Of a stretch of 64,000 nucleotides of DNA, positions 1 through 8,400 are shown piece after piece (within the stretch, counting starts at the first letter, position 1; each line of letters begins with the position of its first letter). The stretch comes from CAIZQW01 sp942493055 (GTDB lineage: Bacteria > Verrucomicrobiota > Kiritimatiellia > RFP12 > UBA1067). The stretch is from contig OW818680.1 in the NCBI GenBank assembly GCA_942493055.1, positions 1,922,001 to 1,986,000 of the forward strand, given 5' to 3'. The notes under the pieces were generated by a model. It saw only the letters and a list, made by a program, of their open reading frames with translations, searched no databases and was not told where the DNA came from. The translations under genes were made by a program, and so were the position numbers.

Positions 1-498
1 CGCCTCCTTCATGGCCGCCTCTGTTTCAGGCTTCAGACGGCCAGGGAAGTGCGTGCTCTTCGCGTGGAAGAGACAGAGTGTCCGCACATAATCCGTGACA
101 GAAAAGAATGTCCAGGGCGCGTTCCCTGGCTCTTCCGGGGTTGGCGCTAAAGCGCTCTTGCTTTTCCGAGTCCTCTCGATGTAATCTTTCGCCTGTTTGA
201 GCAACCGCGCATTGGCTGCTTCCGTCTTCTCGTTCAGGTAGAGCGCCGCGAGACACCACAGGTTGTCCCCCCAGACGCCGCTGGGCCAGCAGGTCTCTTT
301 GACGATGGTCTTGCGTAAAACCTCTTCTCGCAGCTTAAGCGAGGCCGCGTGCGTTTCAGCCACCAGCGCCTCAAACGATAGTTTCTGCGCTTCCGCAGCG
401 CAGAGCTTTACGGACGTGGCGGGCAAGAGCACCAGCGCCATAACCGAAAATAACAGGATTGCACCCCCCCTGTTCCCTTTATTATCTCTCCTTATCAA
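1..498 (-). CDS. Secreted protein of unknown function, N-terminal part (runs off left edge)
   Basis: The frame stays open from the left edge to a TTG start at 498, giving 166 residues. No ATG lies near a ribosome site, but AGGGGGA sits a few bases upstream of this TTG. The TTG start also gives a proper signal peptide: a basic stretch (IRRDNKGNR), then a hydrophobic core (AILLFSVMALVLL) and a likely cleavage after CAAEA. The mature part has helical heptads and the motif CWPSGVWGDNLWCLAALYL, which resembles an alpha/alpha-toroid repeat, but I do not recognise the family. It starts 17 bp after the stop of the upstream gene, so the two are probably co-transcribed. Confidence 0.7.
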   Translation of the reverse strand, partial: MIRRDNKGNRGGAILLFSVMALVLLPATSVKLCAAEAQKLSFEALVAETHAASLKLREEVLRKTIVKETCWPSGVWGDNLWCLAALYLNEKTEAANARLLKQAKDYIERTRKSKSALAPTPEEPGNAPWTFFSVTDYVRTLCLFHAKSTHFPGRLKPETEAAMKEA

Positions 499-514
499 GC
501 AGTCCCCCTTTGAG

Positions 515-1321
515 TTATTGGATTGCAACACCGGTGACGAAGAGCATGGCCTCGTGCCGGACAGGATGGGCCCCGAGGTACATGCCCCAGCGGAAGCCTG
601 TCTCGCCTTCTGGCCGGGGCCAGGAGCCTGTGCCGACCTGCTTGCCATCGAGATAGACCTCGAAATCATGGCCGTTGTCGCGCACGCGGATGTGGAAGGG
701 CTTGCCTGTCATCTTTTCCGCGATCTTCACTTGCGGCTTCCGGCGGGGATTGAAGAAGACGTCGCCTTCGTCGCTCATGGTGAGCTGCACAGCCCAGTTG
801 GGGACACCGCCATTCTTGGCCTGGAAGATCGCCGCGCCGTGCGGCTTGACGATGGTGTAGGTGCCGCTCCACTCGTGCCAGGGGCCGCGCTGCCATTTCA
901 GTTCGCTGAAGGCCTCGACGCGCGCCGCGAGCTTGCGGTCGTTGTGGACATTCTCTTCGTCCTTGAACAGCCGGAAGACCTGGGTGTTGCCATCCTCCTG
1001 ATACCAGCGCGTCCACTTCGCGAAATCCTTGCGCGGGATCACGCTGTTGCCGAGTGTGTGGATGCGGATCTCTTTCGGGACGGGGCGCTGTGCGTACGGG
1101 CCGACTTCGACAGCGTGGTTGTTCACGTTGACGACCGACCCCGTCATGCCCTGGGAGGAACTGCTACCCTTGGCCAGCCTGCCGCCGGCCATGACCTCGG
1201 CGAAGCTCGGGTCGCTTCCCGTCTGCACGTAGAGCGTCTCATTGGACGCGGCTGGGCTCAACAGCGGCATCAGCACGGCTAAGGCAAGGGGGAACAGGAG
1301 TACGTTGGCAACTCTCATCAT
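515..1321 (-). CDS. Secreted beta-jelly-roll protein, polysaccharide-lyase-like
   Basis: A 268-residue protein with a clear signal peptide (about residues 1-26, ending SPAAS). The start has AAGGAG ten bases upstream; an ATG directly behind it is an alternative. The mature part is beta-rich. QVFRLFKDEENVHNDRK, NWAVQLTMS, GKPFHIRVRDNGHDFEVYLDGK and FRWGMYLG are spaced like the strands of the concanavalin-like jelly roll of alginate-lyase-2 and glucuronan-lyase families (PL7, PL20). That family call is by eye; a DUF1080-like carbohydrate-binding jelly roll is the main alternative. It is followed at 17 bp by the truncated gene at the left edge. Confidence 0.55.
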   Translation of the reverse strand: MMRVANVLLFPLALAVLMPLLSPAASNETLYVQTGSDPSFAEVMAGGRLAKGSSSSQGMTGSVVNVNNHAVEVGPYAQRPVPKEIRIHTLGNSVIPRKDFAKWTRWYQEDGNTQVFRLFKDEENVHNDRKLAARVEAFSELKWQRGPWHEWSGTYTIVKPHGAAIFQAKNGGVPNWAVQLTMSDEGDVFFNPRRKPQVKIAEKMTGKPFHIRVRDNGHDFEVYLDGKQVGTGSWPRPEGETGFRWGMYLGAHPVRHEAMLFVTGVAIQ

Positions 1322-1344
1322 AATCTATACGCTCCTTTTGTTGA

Positions 1345-1510
1345 CTGTTTAAGCGAAACTTGAAACTTGGCAATGCCTTGGTGAAAGCTGGGCACGCGTC
1401 CAATTCGGTCAACCCGTTGAAAATACTTGCCTTCTGACTCCCAACTTGCTGACACTTACTGACACTTTTAAGACTTATTGACACTTCTCCAAGTTCTCCT
1501 GCAATTTATT
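1345..1510. repeat. Intergenic repeat mosaic
   Basis: This spacer contains gaaacttgaaacttgg repeats, a ggcaatgccttggtgaaagc block that recurs at 14690, a cggtcaacccgttg segment, and three copies of a tgacact/gtcagtaag-type unit also seen at 19205 and 53470. No gene is supported here. It is a member of the mosaic described in the findings. Confidence 0.6.
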
Positions 1511-1531
1511 CCCGATCAGCTGGCGGCTGGC

Positions 1532-4500
1532 TTACTCGTAACTGACCTGATAGTCGATGCGTTCAATTGCGTTGAGCATGACGCCCTTGATCTGGTCAAA
1601 GTCTGCGATGCGCACGGCCCAGCGATAGGTACGCGAGCCGTCACCATGTTCGTCGACATAAAAGGCGTTGTTCCAGCCGAGCGGCGCGGGCGGAGTCTGT
1701 ACTTGCGTGATCTTGGCGACGCGGCGGCGGGTGGTGAACGCAGCCGTCACAAAGGTCTCTTCACGGTCATACTGCTCGCCGCACCATGCGCGGAGCGCAT
1801 ACGTGCCGAAGCCCCGGAGCACGAAGAGATCCTTCTCGGCCCACAGCTTCCAGTCTTCAGGCACCTTCATCTTCACCGGCCACCACTGCGCAGGCGCATG
1901 GACTGTTACGGTCTCGCCCGCCACTGCAATTCGCGCTGGGGCTGATTTCGGAGCCGCAGGCACGCGCATCACAAAGGCGGGGTCCCCGAACTGCGTGCGG
2001 ATGCGAAGCTGGTACCAGTAGGTGCCGCCGTTGTTTTCCTTCTTGTCCTGGATCGTCACGAGCGCGCTGTTGATCGAGCGCCGGTGGGCTTGGCCAAGCG
2101 TCTGTCCTGTCAGCACGCCGTTCCAGAACTCCATGCGCTGAAGCTCCTGCGGCGCGCACCCTTCCCGCGCGTTTCCGCTGAAGGCGACTGCGCCCTTCCG
2201 GAACATGCGTGCGATCACGGAGCGATAGTCGGGCTCGCGGTCAAGGGCGGCGGTCAGGCACCCGCCTGACTCAATGACCACGGGAGCTAGGAGCACCTCC
2301 GCGTCCCACGCGAATGTCGCGCCCAAGTCGCGCCACCACGAGTGGTCCATGTGTGTCAGCGCTGCGCAGCGTGTGAGGGGCGAATCCTGTTCAAAGGTCT
2401 TGGCTCGCTTTCCCTTCTTGCCCTCCTCTGGCGGCTCCAGCCACTTCAGATGCTCCTTCGTGTGGAGGTAGGAGGCGTCGAAGCCGACGTTTTCAAACTG
2501 CTTCGCGCAGGTGTTCTCCCAGCGCGCCTGGCAGGCCCGGTCCATCCACTCCGCATTGAGCAGCGAGGAGTAGGTGAGCACGCGACTGGCGAAGAGTGTC
2601 GCAAACCCGACGCTCTCTCCGATGACGCGCGCCACGCCTATTTCGGCGAACGGGTCGGCATCCGCATTTGAATAGGGCAGATCAGAGGTCAACTCCTGGA
2701 CGACACCGCCCTTGCCGATGATCGCCTGCGGAATCGCATCAGGGAACCCCACGAGACAGAGGTGCTCCGGGGGCGCGCCAAGGGCCTCGTAGTAGCGTTG
2801 CAGGTCTTCATCAGCAAGCGTCTCCGCCAGCGGCCAGGTCAGATGCACCTCCGCAGGCTTGATGGCTTCATTATTGCCGCCGCCCAGCGTGAGCGCATAG
2901 CGCTTGCCATTCAACTCCACGTTGTCGCCGGTCAGGAAGGGACCTTCCTGGGGTCCGTTGCAGAGTCCGTCCTTGTTCAGATCGATGTTCACCTTGCGGT
3001 CTCTGTTTTTGGCGCTGCTGGTATAGATGAAGGGGTACTCCTGCTTGCCCAGGACGATGCGGCCCTCCTTGGGCTTGGCTTCATTTTGTTGGCGGCTCAG
3101 CACAGCTTCGCCCTCCATTGTTGTCGCTTTGAACGGGAGTTTCCATTGCACCTCGTAGGCGAGCGGAGCGACCAGCCCCTCACGTCCTGCTGCCAGAAGC
3201 GCGCCGGCCAGCGACAGTTTCTTGATGACCGTCCGCTCGCGGTCCAGCGGATTGAGCGCGGCGAGGTAGGTGACGCGCATGCCGCGTCCCTGCATCCAGG
3301 CCATGACATCCCGCGCCGTCACCAGCACGTGGATCGTATCGACACTCTGCTTCAGAGCGGGGACGACTCCCTTTGCCGGCCTCCCGACGACGATCAGTTC
3401 CTTGATCTTCAGCCTTCTGAGTTCCTGTGCTGTCGGTTTCGACACACCTTGCGCGCCCATGAACAGAAGCGGTGCCCGCAGCCGCGCGGCAAGGGGCGCG
3501 GCAACAAGTCCCGCCTCGTAATTGTTGGCCGGACAGAGCACAGCCGTTGCAGAACGTTTCCAGAACGTCGCGCTCAGGAGGCATGCGGCCTCCTCTGCGG
3601 AGGAGGCCTTGAGCGATTGGCAGGTGCGACCTGCGACCACACGAACCTGCGGCTCACCGGGACGGTTCGCCCTACCTACGTCGCCCAGCAGGAAGACCTG
3701 CTCCGGCTGATAGCGGCGGGCGTAGTCCACGAGTTCCGGGGAGAACGCGGCGGTTGCGTCGAGCGCGACCAGCGACGGCGCGCCCGTGTTGACATGCGTT
3801 GCCGCAGGCACCGCAGCCAGGAAGGCCATATCCTGCCACGTTGCTCCTTCGGCGAGCGGCACGAGCAGCAGGGTCCGCGGGCCTCTGCGCATCTGCGCTT
3901 GGGCAGCAGGCTCTGTTGCAACAGGCTTCAAGAGCGGCTCTAGAGGCTTGTTACTGTACTCCTCGTTCAGTTTTTTCAGCACGGCAGGGACAAGCTCCTT
4001 GTTCTCGCGCTGGGAAAAGGCTTCGGTGAAGGGGTCGCCGGTGCGCCGCATCAAGGCGAGGAGTTCCTGGCGCATCGCCGCGATTTCGGTCTGGCGGGAG
4101 GGTTCACTGATCAGGTTCGTGCGTTCGCTAGGGTCTCGGGTCAGATCGTAATACTCCTCGGGTACGCGGTGGAGATAAAAATCAGCGCGCGCCTGGATGG
4201 CGGCGTTGGTCGCGCCAGCGGCAACGATCGCTTTCCACGAGAGCCCGGCCATATTCTCCGTGCGGTACTCCCGCGTGCCGTCACTCCAGGCGTTCCAAAT
4301 ATACGCAGCCGTTTTGGTTCGCATGCACCGCATCGGGAGCCAGCGGTTGCCAAACGCGGCATTGTAACAGGTGAAGACCTTATTCCAGCCTGCCATGGGT
4401 TGGCCTTTCAGGGCAGGCAGGAAGGAACGGCCGTCAATGCCGGGAAGGGGCGGCAGACTCAGCGCCTCTAACAGGGTCGGCGCGAAGTCGAGCGTGGAGA

Positions 4501-5392
4501 CCAGATGGTCGCGGTCCACGCTGGCAGGCTTTGTCACGCCGGGCCAGCGGACGATCAGTGCGCCGCGCGAACTGTTTTCATAATCATTTGATTTTGCGAA
4601 GGGGAAGGACATGCCGTGGTCACCGCCATAGAACATGACGAGCGTGTTGTCGGCAAAACCCTCCTCCTTGAGCACCTTCAGGACAGCCCCTACGCTATCA
4701 TCGAGGCGTCGGACGTTCGTGTAGTAGCCGGCCAACTCCCGGCGAATGTCCGGCAGGTCCTCCAGGAAGCCGGGCACAGCCGTGATCTCCTCCATTGTGA
4801 TCCAGCGGCTCGGAGCCTCCCCCTGTGCGAGATCCTGCGGGCCCTGCATGCCGATGAAGGGTCGATGCGGATCATAGCAGTTTACATTATGAAAGAAGGG
4901 GCGATTTTGTTCGCGGGCCTTTTTCAGGAAGTCCCGCGTGGCAGCCGCCAACTTGGAGGGATGGCGGCTGATGGAGTCATCCGACTGGTCAGCGCAGAAC
5001 TTTTCAGTAGGCTGGTTGTGTTTAATCTTCCCGTACATCGAGATCAGGTAGCCGGCCGCATGCAGTTGCTGGTTGAGCGTCCGCACGTCGGGCTTTATCG
5101 GAAAAAATCCCATGGACCCGCTGCGATGCGGATAGAGGCCAGTCTGCATGGTCTGACGTACAGGCTGACAGACAGCCACCGTTGAATAGGCATATTGAAA
5201 CCGGAGCCCCTCTGCAGCCAGGCTGTCAAGATTGGGCGTCAGGTTCTTGATCGGGCAACCATAGACGTTGCTCGAATCAAAATTCATGTCGTCAGCCGTG
5301 AAAAACAGGACGTTGAGCGGCTTGGCGTCCGCACTGCTGCACAGTCCAAGCGCACCTGCTGCGAGTAGTGCAGCGAATCCGAATCGTTTCAT
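1532..5392 (-). CDS. Giant exported sulfatase fused to CWB2-like and gingipain (C25)-like regions
   Basis: The start is ATG 5392, with AAGGAG seven bases upstream; a longer frame to 5458 lacks a ribosome site. The product is about 1,286 residues with a signal peptide (MKRFGFAALLAAGALG...SADA). Residues 25-480 are a type I sulfatase: NVLFFTADD metal-binding start, and VCQPVRQTMQTG, where Cys75 would be matured to formylglycine. Sulfatases usually end near 500 residues, so about 780 residues are extra. Residues 610-690 resemble a cell-wall-binding-repeat-2 fold (AAPLAARLRAPLLFMG, then KIKELIVVGRP). Residues 900-1140 resemble a peptidase C25 domain: DLPYSNADADPF, a His in THMDHSWW, a Cys in IESGGC and QFGDPAF. 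The sulfatase call is secure; the C-terminal assignments are by eye. A hairpin lies between it and the PATR gene upstream. Confidence 0.85.
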   Translation of the reverse strand: MKRFGFAALLAAGALGLCSSADAKPLNVLFFTADDMNFDSSNVYGCPIKNLTPNLDSLAAEGLRFQYAYSTVAVCQPVRQTMQTGLYPHRSGSMGFFPIKPDVRTLNQQLHAAGYLISMYGKIKHNQPTEKFCADQSDDSISRHPSKLAAATRDFLKKAREQNRPFFHNVNCYDPHRPFIGMQGPQDLAQGEAPSRWITMEEITAVPGFLEDLPDIRRELAGYYTNVRRLDDSVGAVLKVLKEEGFADNTLVMFYGGDHGMSFPFAKSNDYENSSRGALIVRWPGVTKPASVDRDHLVSTLDFAPTLLEALSLPPLPGIDGRSFLPALKGQPMAGWNKVFTCYNAAFGNRWLPMRCMRTKTAAYIWNAWSDGTREYRTENMAGLSWKAIVAAGATNAAIQARADFYLHRVPEEYYDLTRDPSERTNLISEPSRQTEIAAMRQELLALMRRTGDPFTEAFSQRENKELVPAVLKKLNEEYSNKPLEPLLKPVATEPAAQAQMRRGPRTLLLVPLAEGATWQDMAFLAAVPAATHVNTGAPSLVALDATAAFSPELVDYARRYQPEQVFLLGDVGRANRPGEPQVRVVAGRTCQSLKASSAEEAACLLSATFWKRSATAVLCPANNYEAGLVAAPLAARLRAPLLFMGAQGVSKPTAQELRRLKIKELIVVGRPAKGVVPALKQSVDTIHVLVTARDVMAWMQGRGMRVTYLAALNPLDRERTVIKKLSLAGALLAAGREGLVAPLAYEVQWKLPFKATTMEGEAVLSRQQNEAKPKEGRIVLGKQEYPFIYTSSAKNRDRKVNIDLNKDGLCNGPQEGPFLTGDNVELNGKRYALTLGGGNNEAIKPAEVHLTWPLAETLADEDLQRYYEALGAPPEHLCLVGFPDAIPQAIIGKGGVVQELTSDLPYSNADADPFAEIGVARVIGESVGFATLFASRVLTYSSLLNAEWMDRACQARWENTCAKQFENVGFDASYLHTKEHLKWLEPPEEGKKGKRAKTFEQDSPLTRCAALTHMDHSWWRDLGATFAWDAEVLLAPVVIESGGCLTAALDREPDYRSVIARMFRKGAVAFSGNAREGCAPQELQRMEFWNGVLTGQTLGQAHRRSINSALVTIQDKKENNGGTYWYQLRIRTQFGDPAFVMRVPAAPKSAPARIAVAGETVTVHAPAQWWPVKMKVPEDWKLWAEKDLFVLRGFGTYALRAWCGEQYDREETFVTAAFTTRRRVAKITQVQTPPAPLGWNNAFYVDEHGDGSRTYRWAVRIADFDQIKGVMLNAIERIDYQVSYE

Positions 5393-5424
5393 CACAAACT
5401 CCTTCTTATTCAAAATAACAGCTC

Positions 5425-5452
5425 GGCGTGCGGCACCTGAGCACCGCACGCC
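5425..5452 (-). terminator. Hairpin terminator after the PATR protein gene
   Basis: A perfect 9-bp stem, GGCGTGCGG / CCGCACGCC, encloses a 10-base loop. It lies 41 bp past the stop of the 5493-10220 gene. On the minus strand it is followed by CTGTTATTTTG, a modest T-rich tail. A near-identical hairpin lies after the next PATR gene at 10484, which supports a termination or 3'-end role. Confidence 0.55.
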
Positions 5453-5492
5453 AAACACGTCAAGCCCCTGTACGTTTACACGGCATCAGGTT

Positions 5493-8400
5493 CTAGTAAA
5501 AGCTAATCACTGTCCCAGTTGCGGAGTACACAATAGCGACCTGATTCTGGCCTTTGTAATTCATCTCCAGTTTGTACTTGTCCGAAAGTCCGTTCGTCGC
5601 TGCAAATGAGCCTGTCAGTGAACCGTAGGAGGCGATCACATTGACCCCGCTCGGCGTTCCGCTGATGCTGACATCCAGTGCCGCATTGTTTACGTTCAGG
5701 TTGCCGGTCACAGTCAAGAGGCCGCTGGAAGGGGTCACATTCTTATCAAGCCCGACAGCCATCGTTCCGGAGTTGGTCACAGCGCCAGCATAGATCTGAC
5801 CGCCCGGCCCGAGTTCGAGCGTGTTGGCAGCCGAAACAATCAGTGCGCTGACATTGGTCGCCACGCCGCCAGCACTGACGCTCAACGCGTTGCCGATCGC
5901 CTGACCGGTTCCGGTCGTGGATCCGACGAACAGGTGCTGCCCTCCCAGATTCCACAGGCTATTGGCGCCGCCGATCCATGCCGAGTTGTTGTTGGCCACG
6001 GTGCCGTTGCCATTGGCGCGACCGACATAGTTTGGCGCACCACTTGTTACGAACTGACCCCCGGTGGTGATCGTCAGGCTGTTGAAACTCACCGGTGCAA
6101 CGGCGCTTGCGTTCAGGCCGATGTTTAAAGCACCTGGAGCGTTGACCAAACCCCCATTGGCAATCAGCACCGAATTGCTCAACACACTAAACGCGCTTGT
6201 ACTCACACTATACCCGACCGTGAGATTCCCGAGCGTGAACACCTTACCGCCGTCGGTCACCACCAACTGGTTTCTGTAGAGGGCGATACCTGCGGTGGTG
6301 TTATGGCCGTAACCAACCACAAAATCCACGTACCGGTCGCCAGCATTATACCCCACGTTGGTCAGCACACCGCCGGTGCCGACATAGACGAGATTGTCAT
6401 GGGCACCTGGCCGAATGCCGTCACCCACGATGAACGCGTTACTGCTGCCATAATACATTGAGTTCGCGACTCCACCCATGATGATGATACTGTCGTAGGA
6501 ACCATGGGGACCATAATAATTGTTCCCAATCGCGGTCAATCCCTTGTTGAAGAAGTAACCGCCGTTGGTCACCACGATGCTGCTGTAGTCGGCGGAGTAA
6601 TTGGCGGCGTTGGCTGCAGTAGAACTGAAGGCTCCATTCACATTGGTCACCACCGCCCCGCCGTATACGCCGGCGCCGTCAACCCGCAGGACGTTGTTGC
6701 TCGGGCTAGCTTGGTAGCTATTGCCACCTAAGTTGAGAAATGCGCCGCCGAGGTCCCAGACCGAGGCGGGAGTGCCAATAGTACCGCTACCCGCCACCAA
6801 GACTAAGTTGTTATTATTGTTGTTTCCGATTTGGATCAGCGTCCCACCGCTGAACACGTTGGCGCCGTTGGTGATGACCATTGTGCTGTTGCCCGCAGCG
6901 ACGCTCACCGCTGCGTTGTTGGTAATCCAGCCGCCGCTGACGACGAGGGTGCCCGCGCTCACGGTCGTGGCCCCGCCGTAGGTGTTGGTGCCCGTGAGGG
7001 TCAACCTGCCCGACCCCGCCTTGGTGATGCCGAACGCGCCGCCGAAGGACGTGCCGAGGGTGGCGTTGACGCTGCTGCTGCTCACCGTAATCTGGCTAGC
7101 GGCAATGACAGTGCCGGTGCCGCTATTGTTAAACGTCAGGTTGCCCGTGCCGCCGACAATGCTGTTGCCATTCAGCACCACCGGGTTGTTCAAGGTGCGC
7201 CCCGTGGCGTCGCTGCTTTGGATGGTCGCGGCACCGAGAACCAGCGAACCAGAACCGAGAACGTTGTCAGCTGCAATGGAAAGGGTTCCTGCGCTGAGGA
7301 GCGTACCCCCTGAATAGCTATTGGTCGTGGAGAGCGTAAGCGTGCCGCTGTTCGCTTTGGTCAGACCGCCGGGACCCGCAATGCTGCCGGTGCCGGAGAA
7401 CGTGTAGTTGGCCGTCGCGTTGACAGATACGCTGGCGGGGGAGACGGTCGTGTTCAGTGTGACGACACCGCCGGGCGTAGTGCCGAATACCACGTTGTCT
7501 CCCACGGTGATTCCTGCCACCGTGGTTTCCTGGTAGTTGGTGTTTACAGGCGTGGCATCCTGCCACTTGGTGTAGACAGCTTCGTTGGCGACCCAGGTGC
7601 TATTCGCCGGGCCTTTCCAGGTCAGGGGCTGTTTGCTGCCGCCTGAGGCTGAGATACTCACCCACAGGGTCTTCGTCGCAGGGTCGACGACCAGGAGGCC
7701 GGTTCCGCTGGGAAGCGTGAGGGAGGAGGGCGCCACGCCGGAGAAGGCACCGGTCCACGTGAGCAACGGGTACGTCCCCGCGGCCAGACTGGAGCCCGTG
7801 CAACTCACGGAGGGGGCCACGGCGAGCACGATATCGCCGTTCACCTGCAACGGCGCCACAGTGGTGCTAGGCGTGTTGCCGCCGAACGCAAACTCCAGCG
7901 TCGAAGCTGCGGTATGGGTCAGGCTCGCGCATGCCCATTGCAAGTTCGTGTCGGTGACGGAAACACCGAGGGTGCCAGCCGAGACCGAGACCGCGCTGTT
8001 GCTGCAGGAACCGCCCACAACGCCCACTAGTTTGCCCGCCGTGACCAAGGTGCCTCCGCTATAGGTGTTCGTGCCAGCGAGCATCCACTTGCCGTTACCG
8101 GCCTTGACCAAACTGAGTTTGCCGCTTCCTGTACTAAATGGACCTCCATACGTCGAGTCGCCTATCGTTCCGGCGAACGCGTTGTCACCCGCATTGCTTC
8201 CTGTCAGATAAAAGTTGAAGTCTCGGTCATAGCTGTTCAGAAGCGGTGTATTGATGACCCATTTGTTGGCAATAGTCCCATTATTGTTCACCAGGACAAC
8301 GTCCCTCATATTCTGGCCCGACCCCCCCGTTTTCGGCAGGAGTTGAATCTGGCGATTGTCAAGCGTCAGGGCCCCGGCATCGCCAGTCAACCCAATCTGC

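Noticed and set aside
263..1282. A 339-codon plus-strand open frame over the left end
   Set aside because: It lies opposite two minus-strand genes that have signal peptides and ribosome sites. Its translation has no recognisable domain and is a shadow of GC-rich codons.
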